Below are positions 9,690 through 18,115 of a stretch of DNA of 64,000 nucleotides, one piece after another. The notes beneath the pieces were generated by a model. The model saw only the letters and a program-made list of their open reading frames with translations, ran no database searches and was not told where the DNA came from. Source of the stretch: CAYVQF01 sp964454015 (lineage in GTDB: Bacteria; Myxococcota_A; Bradymonadia; UBA4248). The stretch is taken from positions 62,001 to 126,000 of the forward strand of contig CAYVQF010000008.1 of assembly GCA_964454015.1 (NCBI GenBank). The letters run 5' to 3'. Each line of letters begins with the position of its first letter. Position 1 is the first letter of the stretch. The translations under genes and the position numbers were made by a program.

Positions 9690-11339
9690 TCATTCCAGGA
9701 AATCGCGGCTGCTACAGGACTTGCAAGAGGTACGCCGCTGAATCGTGAGGGTGCCACAATCGAGGCAGCGTTTGAAGAGGGGATCCACGGCTTCGGCGCC
9801 GCTTTTGCGGGCGGGCGCCGGCTGCTGCGGGAGCGTGTCGCCGCTGCAGCGCGTCCACAGCGGCGTGGCGCGATAGAGGCGCGGTTGCAAGCGTCCCACG
9901 GCGGCAGAGGCGGCCTCGCGTTGCAGCGCCTGCTCATATGCGCTCTGGGCGCGCTCCTCTTCGCCGAGGCCCTCCAGGGCCAGGCCCACGGCCAACCAGG
10001 CTTCGGCCCACTCGGGGTGCTTGTTGACCACGTCGCGCGCCGCCGCCAGCGCTCGCCGGGCTTCGTCGAGGGCGAAGAAGACCCGGCTGCGCAAGAGCAG
10101 CGCCTGCCTCTCCTGCTGGGGGGCGAAGGTCTTGGCGGCGAGACTCGCCGCGTAGAGGGCTGCGCCGAGGTGACCGGCGCCGAGGTGCGCTTCGGCTTGT
10201 AGGGTTGGCAGCCGGGGGTCGGTGGCGGCGTGCTTGGCGGCCACGGCGAGGTCTGCCTGGGCATCGGCGCAGCGTGCGGCGGCGAGGTAGGCCGTGGCGC
10301 GCTGGAGGCGCAGGGCACCGTCCTCGGGCTGGGCGAGGATGGCCGCGTCCAGCTTGGCCAGGCGCTGGTCGGGGGAGTCGCCGCCCTGCTCTGCCGCTAG
10401 GGCGATGCGGGCAAAGGCGTTCTCTATGGCCTCCACGCCGGGCGCCAGGGCGCGCGCGTCACCAATGTCTTCGGCGGCCGCCGTGATGTCGCCGCTCTGT
10501 TCATGGGCGAGGGCGCGCTCCAAGAGGCAGCGGGCGGCCCACTCGCCAGGCGGCGGTTGCTGCAGCGCGGCGATGGCTTGGGCGAAGTGCCCCAAGGCGC
10601 GCAGGGCCTGGCCGCGCACGAGGATCGCCTGCGGTGGCGGAGGTTGGGCGGGATCCAAGCCGTCCAAGAGGGCCAGCGCCTGGTCAGGGTGGCTGAGCAC
10701 GAGATCTGCCGCGCGCTTGGTGACCGAGGCCGGGGACTCGACGATCAAGCCGCGCTCGACGAGCTGCTCCATGGCCTTCTCGGCGAGCTCCGCTGTGGCC
10801 TGTCCAGCGAAATCTTGGGCGATCTTCTCGAGCTCGGGGCCGACGTCGGGGCTCTCGAGGAAGGCCAAGCCCTGGATGATGCCCTGGCGGATTTCATCAG
10901 GCCCAGCGGCGAGCATTTGCTGCCCGATGGCCTGCATGGCCGGGCTGGCGCTGGGGAAGGAGAGGATGAGCAGGATGGCGAAGATCCGCTGCTCGGCCCG
11001 GGTACGGCCCTTCTCGATCTGGGTCATGATCGTGTCGAAGGGGACCACTGGGAGGTAAGAGGCGATGGCTTGGGCGAGCTCTTCGGCGTTGCCGCCGCGC
11101 AAGGCCAGACGCAGAACGCCAAGATCGGGGTAGAGGCGCAAGACCGCGTTGGCCTGGTCGTCGGCAGTGCTGAAGACCACGGCGCGGCTCTGCTTGGACT
11201 TGGGATCGGGCTGCTGTGGGGTGTAGCCCTGGGAACCCAAAAGCTGGGCCAGCAGGCCGAGCTCCTGTTGCGGTTGTTGTGACGCAATGAGGAGGATGCG
11301 CGTCTCTGGGGTCGGCGTGGCGGATGGGTGGGTGGTCAT
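9690..11339 (-). CDS. TPR protein with C-terminal zinc ribbon
   Basis: 549 residues. The N-terminal ~100 residues look like a compact alpha/beta sensor-like domain (RILLIASQQ...), then a helical HEAT-like stretch (about 110-200), then TPR repeats (about 230-500). The C-terminus carries two CxxC knuckles (Cys525, Cys528, Cys539, Cys542) consistent with a zinc ribbon. No signal peptide, so cytoplasmic. ATG 11339 has GGGAG 11 nt upstream; the longer reading frame is arginine-rich and unlikely. It heads the run that includes the two S41 proteases and the rhomboid/dynamin genes. Function unknown, probably a protein-interaction scaffold. Confidence 0.85.
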   Translation of the reverse strand: MTTHPSATPTPETRILLIASQQPQQELGLLAQLLGSQGYTPQQPDPKSKQSRAVVFSTADDQANAVLRLYPDLGVLRLALRGGNAEELAQAIASYLPVVPFDTIMTQIEKGRTRAEQRIFAILLILSFPSASPAMQAIGQQMLAAGPDEIRQGIIQGLAFLESPDVGPELEKIAQDFAGQATAELAEKAMEQLVERGLIVESPASVTKRAADLVLSHPDQALALLDGLDPAQPPPPQAILVRGQALRALGHFAQAIAALQQPPPGEWAARCLLERALAHEQSGDITAAAEDIGDARALAPGVEAIENAFARIALAAEQGGDSPDQRLAKLDAAILAQPEDGALRLQRATAYLAAARCADAQADLAVAAKHAATDPRLPTLQAEAHLGAGHLGAALYAASLAAKTFAPQQERQALLLRSRVFFALDEARRALAAARDVVNKHPEWAEAWLAVGLALEGLGEEERAQSAYEQALQREAASAAVGRLQPRLYRATPLWTRCSGDTLPQQPAPARKSGAEAVDPLFKRCLDCGTLTIQRRTSCKSCSSRDFLE

Positions 11340-11511
11340 GCGGAGCAACTCCCTGGCTGAACGATTGAAGAGCGACATCGAGCGCAGCACGGTGACGGCC
11401 CTTGGCCGTGTCCCATGGTGCTCCCGCGGGTAGTCGAGCAACAGAAGCACCGCGCCGGATTTGGCAAGCGTGGTTGCCGCGCCGGGCCGAGGCGCCAGCG
11501 CGGCTCAGGGT

Positions 11512-13350
11512 TCAGTAGGCTTGGGCCTCGGCGTCGAGATCGTCGGCGTCGATGAAGCGGTCGATGTCGAGCTTGCGCAAGTTGACGTCGAAGTCGCGGG
11601 TGGCGATTTTGGCGAGGATTTCCTGCAGGACGTCTGCAGGCGCCACACTCCCGCGCTCGCCGTCCTTATAGGTGCGCAGGCTCAGGGTTTCGCTCTCCAC
11701 TTCGCGGGCACCGACGACGCACATATAGGGGGTCTTGGCGATCTCGGCTTGCCGGATTTTGTAGCCGATTTTCTCCTGGCGATCGTCGACGTGGGTGCGG
11801 ACACCGGCCGCTTCCCAGGCTTGCGAGATTTGGCGACAGAAGGGGATGCAGGCGTCGTTGATGGGCAAGAACTGCACCTGCACCGGCGCGAGCCAGGTGG
11901 GGAAGACCCCCGCCAGGTGCTCGAGGAGGATGCCGACGAAGCGTTCGATGCTGCCAAAGATGGCCCGGTGGATCACCACGGGGCGTTGGGCCGAGTTGTC
12001 GGGCGCCACGTACTCGAGCTCGAAGCGCTCAGGGAGTTGGAAGTCGAGCTGGATGGTGGCGCATTGGACTTGGCGTCCCAAGCTGTCTTGGACGTAGATG
12101 TCTATCTTGGGGCCATAGAAGGTGCCGTCGCCGGGGTTCACCTTGTAGGGCCTGCCGTTCGCGTCGAGGGCCTTGCGCAGGCTGGCCTCGGCCAGCTCCC
12201 ACAGGGAGACTTCGCCCATGAAATCAGCCGGGCGCGTGGCGAGGTAGTAGCGATACTCGAGGCCGAAGTGGCCGTAGAAGACGTCGACCAGGCGCAGGAG
12301 GCGCTGGATTTCGGCTTCGATCTGGTCGGGGGTGGCGAAGATGTGAGCGTCATCCTGGGTGAACTGTCGCACCCGGGTCAGGCCCGTGAGGGCCCCCGAG
12401 AGCTCGTTGCGGTGGAGGACTTGGGTCTCGGCCACCCGCAGAGGAAGCTCGCGGTAAGAGCGCTTGCGCACCTTGTAATAGAGCATGGTGTCGGGGCAGT
12501 TCATGGGCTTGATGCACATCAACTTGTCCTCGACCTCGAGGCAGAACATGTTGGTCCGGTAGTGCTCGAGGTGTCCGCTCTGGGCGTAGAGCTCGCTGTC
12601 GTAGATGAGCGGGTTGCGGATCTCCTGATAGCCCTCTTGGCGCTGGAGCGAGCGCCACAGGCCGACGAGCTGGTCGTAGACGACGACGCCGTTGGGCTGC
12701 CAGAAAGCGGCACCCGGGGCGTAGGGGTGGAAGAAAAAGAGGTCGAGCTCGCGCCCCAAGCGGCGGTGGTCGCGCTTCTTGGCTTCCTCGCGGATGGTCA
12801 GGTAGGTCTCCAGTTCGTCTTTGGTGGGCCAAACCGTGCCGTAGATCCGCTGCAACATCGGCCGGGTGGAGTCGCCGCGCCAGTAGGCGCCCGCCACCGA
12901 GAGGAGCTTGAAGTGTTTGCACTCGCCTGTACGGCGCACATGGGGGCCGGCGCAGAGGTCGACGAAGTGACCGTGCTTGTAGATGGACATCTCCGGGTCG
13001 GCGATGCCATCGATGAGCTCGAGCTTGTAGCTCTGCTTGAGATCATCGAAGTAGCGCGTTGCCTCTTCCCGAGGCATGGCCGACTTCTCGAAGGGGGTGT
13101 TGGCCTTGATGGAGGCCCGCATCTTCTCGGTGATCACCGCCAGGTCATCATCGGTGAGTGGCCTGGGGAGCTCGAAGTCGTAATAGAAACCATCGGCGAT
13201 GGGTGGCCCAATGGCCAGGCTGGCGTCGGGGAAGATCTCGAGGACCGCTTCGGCCATGATGTGCGCCGTCGAGTGGCGCAAGCGGTAGAGCTTCTCCTTA
13301 CGCGCCACGGGATCGGGGGACTGCACTGCAACGGGGACGTCTTCGTTCAC
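11512..13350 (-). CDS. thrS: Threonyl-tRNA synthetase lacking the TGS domain
   Basis: 612 residues; charges tRNA-Thr. The editing domain is present with HSTAH (His26, His30) and the LCAGPH segment, followed by the class II catalytic core (KPMNCPDTM, RNELSGAL, VIHRAIFGS supply the zinc ligands Cys, His, His) and the anticodon-binding domain from about residue 510. E. coli ThrRS has its first editing histidine at 73, so about 47 residues, corresponding to the N-terminal TGS domain, are missing. GTG 13350 has TGGAG 8 nt upstream; the in-frame sequence above it is open for only about 30 codons before a TGA and has no TGS-like sequence. The C-terminus has a short acidic tail. Confidence 0.96.
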   Translation of the reverse strand: MNEDVPVAVQSPDPVARKEKLYRLRHSTAHIMAEAVLEIFPDASLAIGPPIADGFYYDFELPRPLTDDDLAVITEKMRASIKANTPFEKSAMPREEATRYFDDLKQSYKLELIDGIADPEMSIYKHGHFVDLCAGPHVRRTGECKHFKLLSVAGAYWRGDSTRPMLQRIYGTVWPTKDELETYLTIREEAKKRDHRRLGRELDLFFFHPYAPGAAFWQPNGVVVYDQLVGLWRSLQRQEGYQEIRNPLIYDSELYAQSGHLEHYRTNMFCLEVEDKLMCIKPMNCPDTMLYYKVRKRSYRELPLRVAETQVLHRNELSGALTGLTRVRQFTQDDAHIFATPDQIEAEIQRLLRLVDVFYGHFGLEYRYYLATRPADFMGEVSLWELAEASLRKALDANGRPYKVNPGDGTFYGPKIDIYVQDSLGRQVQCATIQLDFQLPERFELEYVAPDNSAQRPVVIHRAIFGSIERFVGILLEHLAGVFPTWLAPVQVQFLPINDACIPFCRQISQAWEAAGVRTHVDDRQEKIGYKIRQAEIAKTPYMCVVGAREVESETLSLRTYKDGERGSVAPADVLQEILAKIATRDFDVNLRKLDIDRFIDADDLDAEAQAY

Positions 13351-13527
13351 GGTGTACTCCAGACGAAAGGAAGTGCTGGGGGGACGACGAATGGCCGGCC
13401 AGCGCTGGCGTGGGACCCACGCAGAACCAGGTCAGCACGATGCGCGGCGCATGGAAGATGAGCGCACACGGAACCTTCGCTTGCCGGGTGCGGTGGACGA
13501 CGAGTCGATGGTCGTGATCTCTGGCGC

Positions 13528-13659
13528 CTAGTCGGTCGTTGGGCGCTGGCGCTTCTGGCGGGTCGTCACGGTGCGACGACGTCGGATGCGGTCTTTCTTC
13601 TTAGCGCGATTCTTGGCGCGAATCATTTTATTCGAGCGCCGGCGGTCTCCACGTCCCAT
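13528..13659 (-). CDS. Small highly basic protein, bTHX-like N-terminus
   Basis: 43 residues, about half Arg or Lys, beginning MGRGDRRRSNKM. The first seven residues resemble the 30S ribosomal protein bTHX (MGKGDRR in Thermus), but the rest does not follow the usual GKIWRGTYG pattern. The ATG at 13659 has a strong GAGGAG site 8 nt upstream and the frame ends in TAG, so it looks translated. Composition suggests an RNA-binding or ribosome-associated protein. It could instead be an unrelated small basic protein; the assignment rests on the N-terminus only. Confidence 0.65.
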   Translation of the reverse strand: MGRGDRRRSNKMIRAKNRAKKKDRIRRRRTVTTRQKRQRPTTD

Positions 13660-13821
13660 GATCTGCTCCTCTGTCAACGGTGCAAAAAGCTGCACCCCAC
13701 GTTCTGGTGAGGAGCGCGGCGATCGCCCTCCTCACTCTTGCAACTCTATTTAAGGCAGCACGCCTCTCTTCTCAAGGTTAGCGCAACCACGCCTCGTCAC
13801 CCTGGAGCGATCCACCTGACC

Positions 13822-14055
13822 TCAGTAGGGGGCATTCTTGACGGCGCGCTCGACTTCATTGAGGGACGCATAGGCGATACCGCGGAAAATCACCGAGTCG
13901 CTTTCGAGGTCCAGTGCGGCGATCTCTTTGCGCAAAAAGCCGACAGCATCCTCGAGGCCTTCGTAGGTTTTCTCGTCCGTGCCCTGAAGGTTCTGGGCGA
14001 ATTTGAGGTGATACTTTCCGAATCGCTTTGCGATTTCCAATCGATAGATAGCCAT
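13822..14055 (-). CDS. Conserved-looking hypothetical protein, 77 residues
   Basis: Soluble, mixed alpha/beta protein starting MAIYRLEIAKRFGKYHLKFA. ATG 14055 is preceded by GGAG 8 nt upstream; the alternative start 21 codons earlier lacks a site and gives an unlikely extension. No family recognised and no membrane segment. It is divergent from the gene at 14419 and separated from it by a 363-nt intergenic region. Confidence 0.7.
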   Translation of the reverse strand: MAIYRLEIAKRFGKYHLKFAQNLQGTDEKTYEGLEDAVGFLRKEIAALDLESDSVIFRGIAYASLNEVERAVKNAPY

Positions 14056-14418
14056 GGTCCAACTCCGATTTCTAAAAGTGAAAGGGGGGCAAGGCCTCGT
14101 CAAAAACAAAACCGACACCTGTCGGCCGAATCGACGCGAGGACGTATTTTCACCCGTTTACCCGAGCAGTGTCAAGTACCATCGGCTGCACTCAACCGTT
14201 GTGCTTCTCCGAGGCTCGTAGCGGCCATGGCCCGCGCCCCATGCGGAGCTTCATGCACTGCCTTCGCCAGCTCCCGCTCTTGCCCGCGTGCTGCCGTCGT
14301 GCTTGTCAAAAAACGGGGAGGGCGTTAGCCTGACCTGGGAATGCGGCGGCGCGAAGCGACGCCACCAGCCTTTGGGGAGCGGACCCCGAAAGAACCGCCA
14401 CCACGCTCAGGATGGACC
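14056..14418 (+). other. Intergenic region between divergent genes
   Basis: 363 nt without a credible gene on either strand. It must hold the promoters of the two divergent genes, but I found no convincing -35/-10 pair, terminator or repeat. Confidence 0.5.
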
Positions 14419-15132
14419 ATGCTCATTGGCTTCAACAATGATGTCGAGTTTCAAGGTCAGATGTATCATATCCAGACCGAGGACCATGGCATCAAGGATG
14501 GCCACATCACGACCATCCTCTTCTTCAGCGGCCAGATCCTCGACTCGAAGAAGATCGGCTACGCTGCCGACATCCAAGGCGTCACCGACGAAGAAGAGTG
14601 CAAGAAGATCATCAAGAAACGCATGGTCACCTTGCACCGTGAGTTCTACAAGCGCCTCTTTGACGGCATCTATGAAGAACAGGTCAAGAAGCTCTCCGCC
14701 TCCAAGAGCTCTATGGGCAAAGAGAGTGAGCCCGCCGTGGCGCCCCCTGTGAACGAGATCGCTGAGGCCAAGCCCGAGAAGATCGAGCGCCGCCCTGCAG
14801 ACACCATCCGCGACCTGCCGCCGCCTCTGCCGCCGCTCAATCGCGCACGGGAGAATCGGGAGAAGGCCGATGTCGGCGCTCCCGAAAGTCAAGATGACGC
14901 GCCGCCGGCCTTTGCCCGTCGGCCGCGCACGGGCGTGACCTATGTCGTCGGCGCCAGGAGCAGCAATCCAGAGATGGTGGCCATACGACGCCCTCTCTCT
15001 TCGTCTTCGTCCATGGTGAGCGTGGGCGCGACGGCGGCCAAACGGCCCCGGGCCTTTCGCGGTATCGTGTGGCCTGCCACGGACCTCGCCATTGACGCCT
15101 TGGTCGCCGCGTTCATCGAGGCGAACTCCTAA
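14419..15132 (+). CDS. Conserved hypothetical protein with N-terminal MLIGFNNDVEFQGQ-type domain
   Basis: 237 residues. The first ~95 residues form a conserved domain (DVEFQGQMYHIQTEDHG, then SKKIGYAADI) that I recognise as recurring in myxobacterial and related genomes without a known function. The rest is a low-complexity proline-rich linker (PPPLPPL) and a short C-terminal helix. ATG 14419 has AGGATGG just upstream; the upstream in-frame start is rejected because it lacks a site and adds low-complexity sequence. No signal peptide or membrane segment. It precedes the selenoprotein gene by 108 nt on the same strand. Confidence 0.8.
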   Translation: MLIGFNNDVEFQGQMYHIQTEDHGIKDGHITTILFFSGQILDSKKIGYAADIQGVTDEEECKKIIKKRMVTLHREFYKRLFDGIYEEQVKKLSASKSSMGKESEPAVAPPVNEIAEAKPEKIERRPADTIRDLPPPLPPLNRARENREKADVGAPESQDDAPPAFARRPRTGVTYVVGARSSNPEMVAIRRPLSSSSSMVSVGATAAKRPRAFRGIVWPATDLAIDALVAAFIEANS

Positions 15133-15240
15133 GGGCTGGCCAATCGCTGGCCTTGGCCTTACCTTGCCCTCGCGCAGGTGATGGCGCCTGCACCGCGGCG
15201 CGATCGCCTGCGCAAGCGACAGAAAATGAAGGAGGAAGGG

Positions 15241-15477
15241 ATGGCCAAGATAACGATCCGCTACTGCGTTAGTTGAAGCTACCGTGCACGTGCTGCCGGT
15301 CTGGCAGCCGAGATCAATGAGAAGCTGCAACAAGATGTCGAACTTCTTCGCGGTCAGGGAGGGGTCTTCGACCTCAGCGTCGACGGCGTGGTGGTCTTTT
15401 CCAAGCATGACCACGGACGCTTCCCCGAGATCCGCGAGGCCCTCGACCTGGTACGTCAGGCCTTGAGCGTGGCCTAG
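15241..15477 (+). CDS. SelW/Rdx family selenoprotein (UGA-encoded selenocysteine)
   Basis: 78 residues when the in-frame TGA at 15274-15276 is read as selenocysteine. The N-terminus reads MAKITIRYCVSU, which gives the CxxU redox motif exactly where SelW, SelT and SelH-type thioredoxin-fold proteins carry CxxU or CxxC. After the TGA the frame stays open to TAG 15477 and shows the family's GGVFDLSVDG...VFSKHDHGRFPE pattern. A strong AGGAGGAAGG site precedes the ATG. A SECIS-like hairpin follows the TGA at the right distance. Ordinary gene calling would stop at residue 11 or miss the gene. The role is thiol/selenol redox chemistry; the partner is unknown. The cell must have SelA, SelB, SelC and SelD elsewhere; none lie in this window. 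Confidence 0.92.
15277..15308 (+). promoter_or_regulatory. Bacterial SECIS element
   Basis: Directly after the selenocysteine codon, GCTGCC (15292-15297) pairs perfectly with GGCAGC (15303-15308) and closes a five-base loop GGTCT (15298-15302). The loop starts 21 nt after the TGA. Bacterial SECIS elements need a short hairpin with G at the first or second loop position 16-37 nt downstream of the UGA; this fits, and the loop resembles the GGUCU of E. coli fdhF. It should bind SelB to recode the UGA. Confidence 0.85.
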
Positions 15478-15479
15478 CG

Positions 15480-15509
15480 CCCCCCCCCCCCCCCAACCCC
15501 CCCCCCCCC
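15480..15509. repeat. Poly-C tract
   Basis: 15 C residues (15480-15494), AA, then 13 C residues (15497-15509), followed by GGGGGCCCCGGG. It sits just after the selenoprotein stop and before the convergent tRNA gene. Such runs are prone to sequencing and assembly length errors; on the other strand it is G-quadruplex-prone. Confidence 0.8.
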
Positions 15510-15565
15510 GGGGGCCCCGGGAGGAAAACGAACAAAGGGAACCAGTCGCCAGGTTCCCATTGTCA

Positions 15566-15649
15566 AACCGGAGGTCGGAGTCGAACCGACACGAGGTTAC
15601 CCTCACCAGATTTTGAGTCTGGCGCGTCTGCCTATTCCGCCACTCCGGC
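15566..15649 (-). tRNA. tRNA-Leu (anticodon CAA)
   Basis: Read on the minus strand: acceptor GCCGGAG pairs with CTCCGGT, the anticodon arm CCAGA-CTCAAAA-TCTGG gives anticodon CAA (15613-15615), a long variable arm (TGAGGGTAACCTCG) is present as in class II tRNAs, and the T arm is GTCGG-TTCGACT-CCGAC. The terminal CCA is not encoded. The first acceptor pair is a G-U and the discriminator base reads T rather than the A usual for tRNA-Leu. Confidence 0.95.
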
Positions 15650-15941
15650 ACAGACCGTCAAACCACGCGTGAAATAGCACGCTGCCCAGCAGGGCGTCAA
15701 GCGCAAAGTGCACACCCGCGACATTGACTTTGCGACCTGTGGGGTGGCCCAGAATTCTGTGCCGCGCAGGCGGTGATGCCCCGAGCCGGGGGCGCTGGCG
15801 CGTCAGCCGTGAAGGGGGTGCAAAATGCGCGCGGGGACGCTACTTTTCTAGGGTGAGCGGCGCGCGGCCGCTCCCTGGGCGGCGCGCTACGCCTGCGCCC
15901 TGTCCACATCGTGACCCCGGCCCCAAGGTGAGCACGCTCTC

Positions 15942-16682
15942 ATGGATTCTCGACCAGCAAGCGCTGAGCCCGATTTCGAAGTCGACGCCATCAGCACCTC
16001 CCGGCGCGGACGCTTGCTCATGGGCGTCCTGCTGGCTGGGCTCCTCCTGGCCGCCGTCGGCGCGCTGACCTCCTGGTTGGGCGTCGGCCCCTTTGGGTGG
16101 CGCTACTTCAAGCACGGCCAGTCGCGCATCTTCATATATAATGGTACACCCCACTTTGCCCTCCTCGACATCGATGGGAACGCCTTCGAGGTGCCCCCCT
16201 ATCGCGGCCGCACCTATGATGTCGTCGGCGGGGACATGGCGATCCACACCCGCCTGCAACGCGTCGAACGCAACCCAGACAGCGGCGAGTTCGAACGCAC
16301 CGACACCATCGATGAGCTCGAGGTGCGCACCTTCGCGACGGAGCGCCAGAACTGGCTCTACCACATCGCCATCCCCGGCTCGACCTGCCTCGCCGTGACC
16401 GATGTCAGCGCCCTCTATGGTGGCAGCGGCGGGACGCTGGAGATCATTCGCGCCGTCTTTCCCGAGGCGCGCTTGCAGCCGCTGCCCTATGACGACGTGC
16501 TCTACCCCCAGGACATCCTCCCCGACAAAGGGGTGCCTCCGGTGATCTGGGTGGCCGTGGTCAACTGCACGGTCTTGGCCGAGCCCGAAAAGGCGCTCAT
16601 CAACTTGCAGCTCGAAATCGAGGCGGGGCGTAGGCTCCTGGAGCTGCAACGGCAGAGCGCCGCCACCGCTGCGCCGCCATGA
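15942..16682 (+). CDS. Membrane-anchored protein of unknown function
   Basis: 246 residues. A basic segment (RRGR near 21) precedes one transmembrane helix (about 25-45), with a soluble C-terminal domain predicted outside the cytoplasm. The domain contains repeated charged beta-like segments (IYNGTPHFALLDIDG, YDVVGGDMAIHTRLQ) but no motif I recognise. ATG 15942 has AAGGTGAG upstream. It converges on the lipoprotein gene at 16701. Confidence 0.8.
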   Translation: MDSRPASAEPDFEVDAISTSRRGRLLMGVLLAGLLLAAVGALTSWLGVGPFGWRYFKHGQSRIFIYNGTPHFALLDIDGNAFEVPPYRGRTYDVVGGDMAIHTRLQRVERNPDSGEFERTDTIDELEVRTFATERQNWLYHIAIPGSTCLAVTDVSALYGGSGGTLEIIRAVFPEARLQPLPYDDVLYPQDILPDKGVPPVIWVAVVNCTVLAEPEKALINLQLEIEAGRRLLELQRQSAATAAPP

Positions 16683-16700
16683 CCGAGCGCCACCCCGACC

Positions 16701-17834
16701 TCAAGGCAGTGGCACCAAGACCTGCGTCGCCGGTCGCTTGCAGCTTTTTTTGTCGCCTTCGGCGCCGTCGGTGAGGGCGATGACGTCTCGCCCGTGCCGA
16801 ACCAAGGCCTCCGTACTCTGAGGCAGCGCAACCATGGGCTCCGGCTGCAACACCACCCCATCGGCCAAGGCCTGGGCGGCGAAGCGCAGCAGGGCAAAGC
16901 CCTCTCCACCGGCGTCGCCGACGGGTCCAGCCACGACCCAGAACTCCGAGCCTTCGCGGTGGATCTCCCGCACCCCGCGACCGCCCAAGGACAGGCGGGC
17001 GATGGCGTCGACCGTCAGCACCTCGGCGGGCCACGCCACGCGCAGCAGCAGGGCGTCCCCGTCGAGCAAGGGAGCGCGCAAGGCCAACCACAACCGCTGC
17101 TGGTCGTCCACCAGGGCGCCCTCGATGTTGAGGCTCTCACAGGTGGCCGGGCTGCTCTCTTCTTCTGCAACCACGAGACGTTGGCACAGCGCTTCTCCCC
17201 AGAGGGGCGCGCCGCGTAGCAGTCGCTCTGTACACGCCTCTCGGCTGCTCAAGGCCAGGGCCAAATGGTCCGCGTTGTCTTGGAGAAAATGCAAGCGGGC
17301 GACATCAGCGCCCCGATGCCAGACATAATGGGCCACCCTCTGGCGGTTGCCCTTGCGTTCGCAGCGCTTGTTTCTGCTGTGAGAGCCGATGACGAGAAAA
17401 TCGAGGCGCTCGGCGTCGTCGCTCGGGGGGGGCCAGGCGACGAGGGCCTCGATGTCTCGCGGTGTGCCTTTGCCTTCGAGGCGAAGCTCACCCACGGGGT
17501 GGAGCCCCTGGGAGTGCAGCTCGAAACGAAAGAGGTCCCGGGCCACTTCGTTGTCGGCGACCAGGACCTGGGGCGTGTCTCCAGCGAAGCCAACGACGAT
17601 GGCCGCCGAGGCTTCACAGAGGGGTGCGGCACCAAGAGGCTGGGTCCTGTGCGCAGTCCCCTGGGCGAGGGGAGCTCGAGCGGCCTCTTGGGAGGAGGGC
17701 GTCACCCGAGAGGGCGGATCGCGCTGGGCTTCGCGACAGGCCCAGGGGATGGCGCAGCCGAGCAGGAGGAGCGACAGGAGCAGGATGCCGGGGTGAGCGG
17801 CGGCCGAGGCAGGGGGGACGACGTTTTGGCGCAT
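16701..17834 (-). CDS. Lipoprotein of unknown function
   Basis: 377 residues with a signal peptide ending in lipobox LLGC (Cys27) and several later Cys. The mature part looks beta-rich, with short repeated strands (FLVIGSHSRN, LLLRVAWPAE, FWVVAGPVG) suggestive of a propeller-like or repeated extracellular domain, but no family is recognised. ATG 17834 is preceded by GAGAGGAAC, an adequate ribosome site; the 12-codon longer start is less likely. Confidence 0.8.
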   Translation of the reverse strand: MRQNVVPPASAAAHPGILLLSLLLLGCAIPWACREAQRDPPSRVTPSSQEAARAPLAQGTAHRTQPLGAAPLCEASAAIVVGFAGDTPQVLVADNEVARDLFRFELHSQGLHPVGELRLEGKGTPRDIEALVAWPPPSDDAERLDFLVIGSHSRNKRCERKGNRQRVAHYVWHRGADVARLHFLQDNADHLALALSSREACTERLLRGAPLWGEALCQRLVVAEEESSPATCESLNIEGALVDDQQRLWLALRAPLLDGDALLLRVAWPAEVLTVDAIARLSLGGRGVREIHREGSEFWVVAGPVGDAGGEGFALLRFAAQALADGVVLQPEPMVALPQSTEALVRHGRDVIALTDGAEGDKKSCKRPATQVLVPLP

Positions 17835-18115
17835 GTTCCTCTCAGGGGTGAAGGGGCGCGTGGCGACCACTTGGGTGAGACTTCACCACCAGCGCGCCTC
17901 ATCTGGCAAGGCTTTCTTGAGGGGGGGCTGGCGCGGCTGGCGCGGTCGTGCTCTGACACTTTTGTCGTGATGGGGAGCCTGGGGAAGGGAAAGTGGGTCG
18001 GGAGCGCGGGTGGAGCCAGGGTCGGGGAGGGCTTCTGGGTTGAACTTTGCGTTTTTCGTGGCTTTGGCATAGTTTTTGGGATGGCGCGCGCCGGCCGGTG
18101 GCGGAGTGGCTGACG

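Noticed and set aside
11461..13461. 666-codon open frame on the plus strand opposite thrS
   Set aside because: Shadow frame of thrS; composition low-complexity and no family-like motifs.
18062..18082. TGGCAT...TTGG pattern upstream of the VTC gene
   Set aside because: The -12 position reads GG, not GC, so sigma-54 use is not supported.
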